DNA of 64,000 bases from Dehalobacterium formicoaceticum (GTDB lineage: Bacteria; Bacillota; Dehalobacteriia; Dehalobacteriales; Dehalobacteriaceae), in the NCBI RefSeq assembly GCF_002224645.1, contig NZ_CP022121.1, positions 1,618,501 to 1,682,500 on the forward strand, given 5' to 3'. The translations under genes and the position numbers were made by a program. Position 1 is the first letter of the stretch, and every line of letters starts with the position of its first letter. This document shows positions 18,331-27,028 of this stretch, one piece after another. The notes beneath the pieces were generated by a model, which worked only from the letters and a program-made list of their open reading frames with translations, did no database searches and was not told the origin of the DNA.

Positions 18331-18786
18331 ATGGACAGAACAATTTGTGGACTACTGGCCGGAATAATTGCCGGTATTGCGATGAATACCTGGAATCTTT
18401 TTGACTACTATGTTCTGCATTTAACAGAAATTAGGTTTTTAGATTGGTTTTCAGTTTTACAAACATGGGCTAAACCGGAAAACGGTCTGCAAGCCGTTAT
18501 CTCCCTGATTTTACAGACGATGGTATGGGATGGATTTCTCGGTATCGTTTTTGCTCATCTAGTTGTTTTAATTACTTCGAAAGCTATTGTTTATAAATCA
18601 GCATTATATAGTGCGCTTCTTTGGTTTACTTTTAAAGTTATTATTAATATTTGTCAGGTTCCATTTTTATCCGGTCCCGGTGAGCAGCCTTTTTCAGGTC
18701 GTATGTCTAACCTGTTGGCGATATTCATATGGGGCATTGTATTGGGGCTTGTGCTCAAAAAACTAGATCAAAAAAATGAATCATAA
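18331..18786 (+). CDS. Small four-helix membrane protein, function unknown
   Basis: 151 residues from ATG 18331 with GGGGTGAG upstream; an in-frame GTG farther upstream starts inside the repeat. Four hydrophobic segments (about residues 5-27, 58-82, 90-108, 125-146) joined by short loops; the protein ends in KKLDQKNES. I do not recognise a named family. It is monocistronic, with a terminator at 18912. Coding is supported by the site and by a membrane-protein composition that runs right to the stop. Confidence 0.7.
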   Translation: MDRTICGLLAGIIAGIAMNTWNLFDYYVLHLTEIRFLDWFSVLQTWAKPENGLQAVISLILQTMVWDGFLGIVFAHLVVLITSKAIVYKSALYSALLWFTFKVIINICQVPFLSGPGEQPFSGRMSNLLAIFIWGIVLGLVLKKLDQKNES

Positions 18787-19123
18787 AGGCGATAAAATGA
18801 GAAATACCTCGATTCATCAATTATCAATTTTGAATGATTTTCCAGATGGGCATCTCAGGATATAACCGGACATCTCCGGAAAAAGAAGACAAAGGGAAAA
18901 ATGAGGATAATAAACTACCCGCGGCGGTAGTTTTTTTAGGTGCCAGAAGTTACATAATTATTATTCTATAGATAAAGTGAGAAAGAAAGAGCGTAATGAA
19001 ATAATATGGGGAATTTTATCATTTTTTACCTAATTATAGGGAGTAAGATAATGGAAATATTTTTTGTTTGATTTTATAATACTAATAACATGAGTAAAAT
19101 AATTAGGTCCGGGGGTGATTTTT
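18787..19123. other. Gene-free region before cyclopropane fatty acid synthase
   Basis: 337 bases. Contains the terminator at 18912-18937 and an AT-rich stretch with a TATAAT at 19075-19080, 44 bases before the next start, preceded by a poor -35 (TGGAAA). Nothing else is visible. Confidence 0.5.
18912..18937 (+). terminator. Terminator after small membrane protein gene
   Basis: Stem AAACTACC/GGTAGTTT with loop CGCGGC and a T run. Confidence 0.8.
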
Positions 19124-20305
19124 ATGGAAAAAAAGATTTTCCATAACTTTTTCCAAGGGATGCAGACAGAGCCGTTTGCAATTCGGTACTGGGATGGTAC
19201 GGAGGAAAAATACGGTCAGGGAGAGCCGGGGATTAAAGTTATTTTCCATGATAAGATTCCTGAAACTAAACTTTTAAAAGATGTTTCCTTAGCTTTTGGG
19301 GAGGCTTACATGGATGGGGTGATCGATTTTGAAGGTGACTTGCAGGAAATTATTGAAGCGGTCTATCAAGGAAGCAATTCTTTTTTAGAAAAGAAAACAT
19401 TTAAGGAGCTTAAAGGTTTTTTTCGTCCAAAAGGGACTTCCCTTAAGCAGCAGGAAAAGGACATTCAACATCATTATGATTTAGGAAATGATTTTTATGC
19501 TCTTTGGCTGGATGAAACCATGAGTTATTCCTGTGCTTACTTTGAGACCCCAGAGGATACTTTATACCAGGCTCAACTAAATAAGATTGGCTATATTTTA
19601 AAAAAACTCCAGCTCCATCCCGGGGAAAAAATCTTGGACATTGGGAGCGGCTGGGGCTGGTTAATTATCCGGGCGGCCCAGCAATATGGGGTTGAGGCAT
19701 TGGGTATTACCTTGAGTAAGGAGCAGCATCAAAAAACTAAGGAGCGTATTGAGGAACTGGGTTTAACAAGTCAGGTAGATGTACGACTTATGGACTTCCG
19801 TGATTTGGCGAAAAGCGGAGAAAAATTTGACAAGGTGGTGAGTGTAGGCATGATCGAGCATGTGGGTCATGTAAATTTACCTAAATACTTTGCCGCGGTA
19901 GATAAGCTTTTGGCGCCTCATGGATTATCCATGTTACATAGCATTACCGGTCTGATTGAAGGCCCCGTCGATAAATGGATAATTAAATATATTTTCCCGG
20001 GGGGCTATATTCCTTCAATTCGTGAATTAATCGGGCAGCTTCCGGATTATAATTTTCACTTGCTGGATGTGGAAAGTTTGCGTTTGCACTATGCCCAGAC
20101 TCTTGATCATTGGTCAAAAAACTTTGAAAAGCATGTGGATTTTGTCCAGGAAAAATACGGAGAACGCTTTGTACGTATGTGGCGCTTATATTTAAATGCC
20201 TGTGCCGCTTCTTTCCGGAAATCAGGATTAAATATTCATCAGATCATCTTTTCTAAAGGATTGAATAATAGTCTGGAAATGACCAGGTCCTTTCTTTATA
20301 AATAA
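19124..20305 (+). CDS. cfa: Cyclopropane-fatty-acyl-phospholipid synthase
   Basis: 393 residues from ATG 19124 (GGGGGTG nine bases upstream). SAM-dependent enzyme that adds a methylene bridge to unsaturated phospholipid chains at the membrane. Visible: N-terminal lipid-associating domain (1-110), the QHHYDLGNDFYALWLD motif, SAM site LDIGSGWGWL, and catalytic-region motifs SVGMIEHVGH and FPGGYIPS. Length is normal. Single gene; membrane hardening under stress is the usual role. Confidence 0.95.
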   Translation: MEKKIFHNFFQGMQTEPFAIRYWDGTEEKYGQGEPGIKVIFHDKIPETKLLKDVSLAFGEAYMDGVIDFEGDLQEIIEAVYQGSNSFLEKKTFKELKGFFRPKGTSLKQQEKDIQHHYDLGNDFYALWLDETMSYSCAYFETPEDTLYQAQLNKIGYILKKLQLHPGEKILDIGSGWGWLIIRAAQQYGVEALGITLSKEQHQKTKERIEELGLTSQVDVRLMDFRDLAKSGEKFDKVVSVGMIEHVGHVNLPKYFAAVDKLLAPHGLSMLHSITGLIEGPVDKWIIKYIFPGGYIPSIRELIGQLPDYNFHLLDVESLRLHYAQTLDHWSKNFEKHVDFVQEKYGERFVRMWRLYLNACAASFRKSGLNIHQIIFSKGLNNSLEMTRSFLYK

Positions 20306-20420
20306 CTTAATAACTTAAATTTCGGTGCAGCCAAGTAGAGGTTGTGGAGGGATATGAGTTATAACTTCTGGGTTCGATGATATTGTTGTCTTCTGCATTG
20401 AAAGCAATCAAATAGAAAAA

Positions 20421-20467
20421 ACCAGCCACACCAAGCAATTTTGCCTGTGCATGACTGGTCTTTTTTT
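20421..20467. terminator. Long imperfect hairpin, likely bidirectional terminator
   Basis: ACCAG/CTGGT outer stem with inner CACA/TGTG and GCAA/TTGC pairing, flanked by A on the left and seven T on the right. Lies between convergent genes (cfa and the nitroreductase). Confidence 0.65.
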
Positions 20468-20541
20468 GTCACTGTTTGAAGAGTGTCGGTCAAAAATTTA
20501 ATTGTTTATGATCCATAGGATCTTTTATTCATATGGTTCAT

Positions 20542-21102
20542 CTACACGAAATTATTTGACGTAATTGACGACGCCTTTTTTCTCTCTGGTGGGTGAGGTA
20601 AAAGCTTCTCCCCCGAGTAACCGACAATGACAGCGCAGGTAACGGCATAGCCTTCTTGAATGCCTGCTTCTTTCGCCAGGGCGCCTGTTTTATCTCCGGC
20701 GAAGGCTAATGTGGGGGTAAAGAGGTAGCAGCTTGCCAGACCAAGACCAGTTGCTGCTAAAAGCATATTTTCAGCAGCTAAAGCGGTATTTACGCCGCTA
20801 AAGGGGCTGCCTATGGGTTCAGACAAGAGGATCACGGTAGGAGCTCCATAAAGGGGTTCGTATCCAGGGAGGGAAATTCTGCTGATAAAAAACTCATTAC
20901 CGGAATTACGCATAGCATCAGCCGTTAAGTTGTTCAGCTTTTTGATAAATTCAGAGTTCTGCAAAACAGAAATCTGATATGGCCCGGCATTGGGCGGGCA
21001 TTGACCGGCGTCAACGATTTTGGTCAAAGCCTCCTGGGAAATTTGCTCCGGCGTATAAGCACGGACGCTTTTTCTTTTTTCAATGGCTTCAAATACATCC
21101 AT
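20542..21102 (-). CDS. Nitroreductase family protein
   Basis: 186 residues; ATG preceded by AAGGAG. FMN-dependent nitroreductase fold: N-terminal IEKRKSVRAYTPEQI, QCPPNAGPYQ flavin contact, and a C-terminal AVIVGYSGE before the Lys-rich tail. Uses NAD(P)H or another donor to reduce unknown nitro or quinone-like substrates. Monocistronic on the minus strand. The family is safe, the substrate unknown. Confidence 0.88.
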   Translation of the reverse strand: MDVFEAIEKRKSVRAYTPEQISQEALTKIVDAGQCPPNAGPYQISVLQNSEFIKKLNNLTADAMRNSGNEFFISRISLPGYEPLYGAPTVILLSEPIGSPFSGVNTALAAENMLLAATGLGLASCYLFTPTLAFAGDKTGALAKEAGIQEGYAVTCAVIVGYSGEKLLPHPPERKKASSITSNNFV

Positions 21103-21322
21103 ATAGTTCAGCTCCTTATTAAGAATATTTTGGCATATATTAATCTTAAGACAATTTTATCCAAAATGCAAGTGATTCTGCAGATAAGAACCATGCAAGG
21201 GAGCAATGCAAGGCAAAAATGGCAAAAATGATATTTTAAAGACAAGTCAGGAGTCTTTGTGATAAAATAACATCTAATAAATGGTTTTAGATATCAGCAT
21301 AATGCAGAATGGAGAAGAGTAG

Positions 21323-21757
21323 ATGTATTTTGAGGATCTGATTATTGGACAAAAGTTTTCCTTGGGAGAGATTACTTTGACTGAGGAAGAAATTCACAGA
21401 TTTGCCGAGGAGTTTGACCCCTTACCCATTCATGTGGATCCGGAATTTGCCAAGGAATCCATTTACGGAGGGATTATTGCTTCCGGTTTTCATACCTTGT
21501 GTGTACTCTACGGTAAATGGGTAAAAACGAAAATGATTTCCGGGGAAATTATCGGCGGACTGGGTTTTGATTATCTGAAATGGACAGCCCCGGTGCGGGC
21601 TAATGATATTTTGCACGGTGAGTGGGAGATTGTCGACAAAATTCCCTCTTCAAAAAAAGGACGTGGCATCTTTGGCATGAAGATTACCGCTTGGAATCAG
21701 GAAAATCAGATGGTGATCACTTGTCAGATTAAGGCGTTAATCAAAAGCCGGTCATAA
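21323..21757 (+). CDS. MaoC-like acyl dehydratase
   Basis: 144 residues with a single hot-dog fold. The hydratase motif FAEEFDPLPIHVDPEFA (Asp, His and neighbours) and GFHTLCVLYGKW are typical of R-specific enoyl-CoA hydratase/MaoC proteins. Would hydrate or dehydrate a CoA thioester; the pathway is not shown by its neighbours. Start by GAGAAGAG nearby. Followed by a strong terminator. Confidence 0.88.
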   Translation: MYFEDLIIGQKFSLGEITLTEEEIHRFAEEFDPLPIHVDPEFAKESIYGGIIASGFHTLCVLYGKWVKTKMISGEIIGGLGFDYLKWTAPVRANDILHGEWEIVDKIPSSKKGRGIFGMKITAWNQENQMVITCQIKALIKSRS

Positions 21758-21797
21758 ACTAAGAAGCGTAATAAAAAAACATAAGATTAACCATACT

Positions 21798-21835
21798 AAT
21801 CGGGTAAAGGTATTAAAAACACCCGATTTTTTTTT
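21798..21835 (+). terminator. Terminator after MaoC-like gene
   Basis: Perfect eight-base stem AATCGGGT/ACCCGATT with a 15-base loop and a run of nine T. Confidence 0.85.
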
Positions 21836-21884
21836 GCTCATTGAGCGGAATCGAAAATGGGAAGCTGTTACAAGGAGGAAAATA

Positions 21885-23435
21885 ATGGAGATCGATAGAA
21901 AAATGATCAAGGAGACGTTTATCAAGTCACCTCAATCCTATTGGTTGGATTCAACTCCAACAACGAATTATTCCCGTTTAGAAGAAGATATCAAGGTTGA
22001 TGTGGCGATTATCGGGGGAGGTATGGCGGGAATTTCCTGCGCCTATTTTCTCAAAAAAGAAGGTCTGAAGGTAGCTGTTCTGGAGGGAGATCATGTTCTC
22101 ACGGGAACAACAGGCCATACCACAGCCAAAATCACTTCACAGCATCATCTGATTTACGCTAAGATCAAGAATCAAATGGGTAAAGAGCTGGCCCGTCAGT
22201 ATGGGGAGGCCAATGAAACAGCGATCCGCATGATCGAAACCATCATTCGGGAACATCATATTGACTGTGATTTTGTGCCCCAGCCTGCCTTTATATATAC
22301 TCAACAGGATCAATATGTAGAGCAAATTCAGGATGAAGTTGATGCGGCTTCCGGTATAGGGATAGAAGCTTCCTATGTGGAGGATATCCCCTTCCCCTCC
22401 ATCCCCATCAAAGCTGGAATACGTTTTGACGGTCAAGCTCAATTCCATCCCCGGAAGTACCTCCTTCCTTTAGCAGAAAGTATTCCCGGAGGGGGAAGTC
22501 ATATCTTTGAGCAAAGCAGAGTGGTGGATATCGATGGGGGAAAACCTTATGTGATCATCACCGATCAGGGAAAACGGGTGACGGCAGAAAAGCTGATTAT
22601 TGCTTCCCATTATCCTTGTTACAATAAAGCCGGCTTATATATGACCCGTATTTACCAGGATCGTTCCTATGTGATAGCCATCAAATCCCGGGACCAATTT
22701 CCCGGGGGTATGTACATTTCAGCAGAGGATCCGGCACGTTCTCTCCGTGCTCAAAGAACAGACTTGGGTGAGCTGATTTTGGTAGGGGGAGAATCCCATA
22801 AGACCGGCCAAGGGGTGGATACCCAAGGACATTATGGTGCCTTGATTCAATTTGCCGGGGATCATTTTCAGGTGGAAGGGATTCCTTATCGATGGTCGGC
22901 CCAGGATTGCATGACCCTGGATGGGATCTCATATATCGGGCAATTTACGTCCAAGACGCCAAATATGTATCTTGCCACCGGTTTTGCCAAATGGGGAATG
23001 ACCAACAGTACCGTTGCAGCAATGCTGCTGCGGGATTTAATTATCACCGGAAAGAGTCCCTGGCAGGATGTGTATCATCCTAGCAGAGGGACGATTACAT
23101 CTTCTGCTAAAAATTTTATTGTGGAAAATTTCGATGTTGCCAAGCATTTCATCGGAGGAAAAACAGCTCCTTTACCCCAGGATGTGGAAATCGAAGCGGG
23201 GGAAGGAAAAATCATCGAAAAAAATGGGCAGAGGACCGGTGCTTATCGGGATGAAGAGGGAGTTCTCCATCTGGTGGATACCACCTGCACCCACTTAGGT
23301 TGCGAATTAAACTGGAATTCAGCGGAAAAATCATGGGATTGTCCTTGCCATGGTTCCAGATTCTCGTATCAGGGAGCAATTATTGACGGACCTACCGTGA
23401 AGCCATTGGAACCATTGGAACCACAGGAACCATAA
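21885..23435 (+). CDS. FAD-dependent oxidoreductase with C-terminal Rieske domain
   Basis: 516 residues from ATG 21885 (AAGGAGG eight bases upstream); a TTG at 21834 sits in the preceding terminator. A DadA-like flavin oxidoreductase (Rossmann site IIGGGMAGISCAYFL near residue 45, ending about residue 410) is fused to a Rieske [2Fe-2S] domain. Its ligands are in CTHLGC and CPCHGSRF (about residues 470-495). Such fusions occur in many Firmicutes; substrate unknown. The last residues are a short PLEPLEPQEP repeat. Monocistronic. Confidence 0.92.
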   Translation: MEIDRKMIKETFIKSPQSYWLDSTPTTNYSRLEEDIKVDVAIIGGGMAGISCAYFLKKEGLKVAVLEGDHVLTGTTGHTTAKITSQHHLIYAKIKNQMGKELARQYGEANETAIRMIETIIREHHIDCDFVPQPAFIYTQQDQYVEQIQDEVDAASGIGIEASYVEDIPFPSIPIKAGIRFDGQAQFHPRKYLLPLAESIPGGGSHIFEQSRVVDIDGGKPYVIITDQGKRVTAEKLIIASHYPCYNKAGLYMTRIYQDRSYVIAIKSRDQFPGGMYISAEDPARSLRAQRTDLGELILVGGESHKTGQGVDTQGHYGALIQFAGDHFQVEGIPYRWSAQDCMTLDGISYIGQFTSKTPNMYLATGFAKWGMTNSTVAAMLLRDLIITGKSPWQDVYHPSRGTITSSAKNFIVENFDVAKHFIGGKTAPLPQDVEIEAGEGKIIEKNGQRTGAYRDEEGVLHLVDTTCTHLGCELNWNSAEKSWDCPCHGSRFSYQGAIIDGPTVKPLEPLEPQEP

Positions 23436-23515
23436 TAGGATCATTTCTAGCCGTAATACCTGTTTAAATAAGGAAGGCCATAAAATATGTCATAAATATA
23501 AGCCATAAGCATAAA

Positions 23516-23558
23516 AGGAACAAAGAGGAAATATAAACCTCTCTGTTCCTTTTTTTTT
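23516..23558 (+). terminator. Terminator after FAD/Rieske gene
   Basis: Thirteen-base imperfect stem AGGAACAAAGAGG/CCTCTCTGTTCCT, loop AAATATAAA, then eight T. It could serve the minus-strand zinc-ribbon gene only weakly. Confidence 0.85.
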
Positions 23559-23580
23559 AGCTCAGAATATAAAAACAGAT

Positions 23581-23751
23581 TTAGTAACCTTCATTGGAAC
23601 TATTGATTAATTCGCAGGAATCCGGAGTACAGGAATTACCGCAAAGGGGGCAATTTGATGGGCCCTTTTTTTGCGGTTCAAACATATTACCGCATTGGGC
23701 ACATTTAAAAAACAACTCCGCATTATCAGGGCTGCCATTATTATGGGTCAT
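23581..23751 (-). CDS. Small zinc-ribbon (rubredoxin-like) protein
   Basis: 56 residues, on the minus strand, with GGAGGT nine bases before the ATG. The sequence has two CxxC knuckles, KCAQCGN and CPLCGN, 13 residues apart, then two further Cys and an acidic tail. This pattern fits a single zinc- or iron-binding ribbon, like the C-terminal part of rubrerythrins. The competing plus-strand frame over the same bases has no ribosome site. Function unknown; a redox or metal-carrier role is a guess. Confidence 0.75.
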   Translation of the reverse strand: MTHNNGSPDNAELFFKCAQCGNMFEPQKKGPSNCPLCGNSCTPDSCELINSSNEGY

Positions 23752-23918
23752 TGCTAATAACCTCCAATCTCTTCCGTTTTGATGATAATGGTAATTTTCC
23801 TCATTTTTTTCTCTTTTCTCATTGGGGTGCTATCTTTAGTTTGACCGATTTAAAAGAAATCATTTCCGATCAAACAATCCAATTTATGGATAAGTAAATT
23901 GATAATTGGATTCCTCCT

Positions 23919-23972
23919 GATAAACAGGGTTCTTGGCGCGTGGGTATTAGTGGCAGCTAGTTATCAGATAAA
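23919..23972 (+). repeat. Degenerate paired repeat, copy A
   Basis: Two blocks, GATAAACAGGGTTCTTGGC and TTAGTGGCAGCTAGTTATC with the AGATAAA that follows. They recur at 59116-59134 and 59185-59210 with two and three mismatches. The spacer differs: here nine bases, there about 50 with a hairpin. Origin unknown. Confidence 0.6.
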
Positions 23973-24042
23973 GTGCCGTAATCTCAAGATATTCAGGGCA
24001 GAAAACTAAATATTCTTAAAAATAACACTTTCATTCTAATAA

Positions 24043-24051
24043 TGCTATAAT
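24043..24051 (+). promoter_or_regulatory. Extended -10 promoter for the polyferredoxin/Nuo/CODH cluster
   Basis: TGCTATAAT matches the extended -10 consensus TGnTATAAT; no good -35 lies 17 bases upstream. It is the best promoter-like site in the 425-base gap and sits 126 bases before the first gene. Confidence 0.5.
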
Positions 24052-24176
24052 TAAAGCAAAATCAAATCTTAAAAAAGAAGATACTTATGAAGATGATGAA
24101 AGGGGGAAAGGATCTTAATAATAACCTTGTTCTGAACTCTCCGAAAGAAAAATAAAGGGGGAAAAGAGGTTTTAGA

Positions 24177-24677
24177 ATGAAGAATATTATTGTTGTTGAT
24201 GCCCAAAAGTGTGTCAGCTGCCATAGCTGTGAGATTAGCTGCTGTATAGCTCATTCCCAGTCAAAGAATATTTATCAGGCTATTTTTGAAAAACCCTTAG
24301 CCAAAAAGCGGGTCGTAGTTGAGAAGTATGGCGCATTCAGCGTGCCTCTTCAATGTCGTCATTGTGAGGATGCACCCTGCGTACAAATTTGTCCCACCAA
24401 AGCGATGCATAGGGAAGCAGGAGCCGATGCTGTTTTAATCAATGAAGAACTGTGCATCGGCTGTAAATGGTGCCTTCAGGCTTGCCCTTTTGGTGCCATT
24501 ACTTTAGGAGATGGGGAAAAGGCGATTTTAAAATGTGACCTGTGTATTATTAGAACGGAACAAGGGTTGCAGCCTGCTTGTGTGGACGCATGCCCAACTA
24601 AAGCCTTAAAATATTTATCAGTTGATCAGTTTACCAAGGAGAAGAGGAGGGGATTTCTGGTAGACTTTTTTGGTTGA
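24177..24677 (+). CDS. Four-cluster ferredoxin-type electron carrier (HycB/CooF-like)
   Basis: 166 residues, with four Cys-rich motifs: CVSCHSCEISC near the start, CRHCEDAPCVQICP, CIGCKWCLQACP, and CDLCIIR...CVDACP. This arrangement is that of the small Fe-S subunits of formate, hydrogenase and CO dehydrogenase complexes (HycB, HydN, CooF). CooF in other organisms takes electrons directly from CooS, and a cooS gene ends this cluster, so a CooF role is likely but inferred. It reads into the NuoE-like gene with a short gap. Confidence 0.88.
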   Translation: MKNIIVVDAQKCVSCHSCEISCCIAHSQSKNIYQAIFEKPLAKKRVVVEKYGAFSVPLQCRHCEDAPCVQICPTKAMHREAGADAVLINEELCIGCKWCLQACPFGAITLGDGEKAILKCDLCIIRTEQGLQPACVDACPTKALKYLSVDQFTKEKRRGFLVDFFG

Positions 24678-24705
24678 TGAAATCAAAAAAGGTCTCCAGG
24701 TTACG

Positions 24706-25185
24706 ATGCAGATAAACATCGAAAAAGTAGATCAAATCATCGGCAAATACCAAGAAGATTCCTCCGCTTTGATCCGGTTGCTCCAGGAAATTAACCGGGA
24801 GTTCCGTTACCTTCCTAAGGAAGCTTTGCTACGGGTAGCGGAGAAACTAGACATTCCCTTAAGTCAGCTTTACAGTATGGCGACCTTTTATAAGAGCTTC
24901 AAACTGACACCCAGCGGGCAGCATGAAATCCATGTTTGTATGGGTACGGCCTGCCATGTACGAGGCGCCCAGAAGATCCTGGATACCTTGACTCAAAAAC
25001 TGCACATCCTGCCCGGGGAAACAACTGCCGACGGACAATACACTCTTGAAACGGTGAATTGCCTGGGTGCCTGTGCCTTAGGTCCTCTGGTGACCATTGA
25101 CGGCAAATATACCGGAAAACTAAAGCCTAAGGATGCAGAAAAGCTGGTGGGAGGTCTTTATGAAAAAAATTCAGAATCTTCATGA
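24706..25185 (+). CDS. NuoE-like [2Fe-2S] subunit
   Basis: 159 residues from ATG 24706; a TTG at 24670 overlapping the previous gene is an alternative. Helical N-terminus (IIGKYQEDSSALIRLLQEINREF) then a thioredoxin-fold [2Fe-2S] domain with ligands CMGTACHV and CLGACALGP. Equivalent to the 24-kDa subunit of complex I and HydC/HndA of bifurcating hydrogenases; it relays electrons to the flavin subunit. The end overlaps the NuoF-like gene by 26 bases. Confidence 0.92.
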   Translation: MQINIEKVDQIIGKYQEDSSALIRLLQEINREFRYLPKEALLRVAEKLDIPLSQLYSMATFYKSFKLTPSGQHEIHVCMGTACHVRGAQKILDTLTQKLHILPGETTADGQYTLETVNCLGACALGPLVTIDGKYTGKLKPKDAEKLVGGLYEKNSESS

Positions 25186-27018
25186 GCTGAACGACTTTAG
25201 AACACAGCTCTCCCAAGAGAATTCGGACCAGGATCACCACATCAATATCTGCTGCGGCACCGGGTGCCGGGCAGGAGGAGCCTTGGAAGTGGTGGAAGAG
25301 CTGAAAAAAATAAAAGAGAAATATCAGCTGAAGATTAAGCTTTCCACGAAAATGACAGGCTGCCATGGATTTTGCGAACAAGGCCCCTTAATGACCATTG
25401 ATCCCGGTCATATCCTTTACTGTAAGGTGCAGCCTGGGGATGTACAGGAGATATTTGACAAAACCCTGCTCCGGGGGGAAGTCATTGAAAGATTGCTTTA
25501 TACAGATCCCGCCACAGGGAAAAAAATTGCCCGGGAAGGTGAAATCCCCTTTTATCAAAAACAAACCCGGGTTCTCCTGGCCCAAAATGGAACCATTTCC
25601 CCGATCAGTATTGAAGATTATCTCGCTCAGGGGGGTTTGCCGCTCTGGGGAAAGCTTTAACGCAGTTCACCCCGGAGAGCATTATCGCTGAGGTGAAAAG
25701 CGCCGGCCTTAGAGGACGGGGCGGCGGAGGTTTTCCCACCGGGCTGAAATGGGAGGCTTGCAGAAAGGCCCAAAGGGGACAAAAATATCTTATCTGTAAT
25801 GCCGATGAAGGGGATCCCGGTTGTTTTCAGGATCGCAGTATCCTGGAAGGAAATCCCTATAGTGTCTTAGAGGGAATGATCATCGGGGCTTTTGCCATGG
25901 GTGCCGACACGGGCTATATTTATGTGCGGGATGAATATCCTTTAGCGATTGAACATTTACAGCAGGCTTTGAAACAAGCCCAGTCCTATGGGTTTTTGGG
26001 AGAAAATATCTTAGGCAGTGGATTTTCTTTTGAGATTAAAATCAGCCGGGGGGGCGGTGCTTTTGTTTGCGGTGAAGAAACGGCCTTAATCAGTTCCATT
26101 GAAGGGCTTTCCGGTGAGCCTAACCCCCGTTCCAGACCACCTTATCCGGCTCAAAAGGGTTTGTGGGGCCAGCCTACGGTGATTAATAATGTAAAAACCT
26201 GGGCTTTTATTCCCCATATCATTGAAAAGGGTGCTCTTTGGTTTTCCCGTCAGGGGACAGAAAAAAGCAAGGGTACCATGGTCTTTTCTCTCACGGGCAA
26301 GGTTCATAATACCGGTCTGGTAGAAGTGCCTATGGGCATCACCCTAAGGGAACTGATTTATGAAATCGGAGGCGGCATTTCAAACAATCGAAGGTTTAAA
26401 GCAGTGCAAACAGGGGGACCGGCCGGGGGATGTATCCCGGAGGAATTTCTGGATTTGAACATCGATTATGAGCGTTTGGCTGAGGCAGGAACCATCATGG
26501 GCTCCGGCGGGATGATCGTCATGGATGAATCTACCTGCATGGTAGATGTGGCCAGATATTTTTTGTCCTTCACCATGGATGAATCCTGTGGTAAATGTAC
26601 CCCCTGCCGGGAAGGGGGCAAGCAGATGCTTCATGTGCTGACCAGGATTACCCAGGGGGAAGGAACCCTGGAGGATCTGGACTTTTTAAAACATATGGCT
26701 CAGGTGATGAAGGATGCTTCTTTATGCGGATTGGGAAAAATGGCCGGGAACCCGGTGCTCACCACCATGAAGTATTTTCCGGAGGAATACCTGAGTCATG
26801 TCCGGGACAAAAAATGTCCTGCCGGGGTCTGTAAAGCATTGATAACCTATCATATCGACAAAGATTTATGCACAGGCTGCGGCAGATGCCTGAAAAATTG
26901 TCCGGTGTCGGCCATTATCGGCATGAAAAAAGAAAGCCACACCATCGATCAGACAAAATGTACCAAATGCGGTACCTGCCTGGAGGTATGTAAATTTGAT
27001 GCCGTCAAGCTGGAATAG
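25160..27018 (+). pseudogene. NuoF/HydB-like NAD(P)-binding flavoprotein, one-base frameshift
   Basis: The start ATG 25160 follows GGGAGG. The first frame encodes the thioredoxin-like [2Fe-2S] domain (CCGTGC, GCHGFC) and stops at 25660. A second frame, from before 25693 to 27018, encodes the FMN/NADH domain (RGRGGGGFPTGLKW, GADTGYIYVRDEYP), the CGKCTPCREG 4Fe-4S site, and two C-terminal ferredoxin motifs (CTGCGRCLKNCP, CTKCGTCLEVC). One extra G in the six-G run at 25630-25635 would join them without a gap, giving a 619-residue protein of normal HydB type. The breakpoint is in the conserved linker, so a sequencing error or slippage is more likely than decay. Role: exchange of electrons with NAD(P). 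Confidence 0.85.
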
Positions 27019-27028
27019 AGGTGATTAG

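Larger units (their letters stand above)
23752..24176. other. Gene-free region upstream of the CO dehydrogenase cluster
   Basis: 425 bases. From left to right: the start region of the zinc-ribbon gene, an inverted pair GTTTGA/TCAAAC (about 23839-23876), a degenerate repeat shared with 59116-59210, and the extended -10 promoter at 24043-24051. A 22-codon ATG frame at 24087 has no good ribosome site and I do not call it. Confidence 0.55.

Noticed and set aside
23594-23782. 62-codon plus-strand ORF
   Set aside because: Covers the minus-strand zinc-ribbon gene, which has CxxC motifs and a strong ribosome site; the plus frame has neither.
24087-24155. 22-codon ATG frame before the polyferredoxin gene
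   Set aside because: Only a weak AAGAAG site and no recognisable sequence; could be a leader peptide but unsupported.
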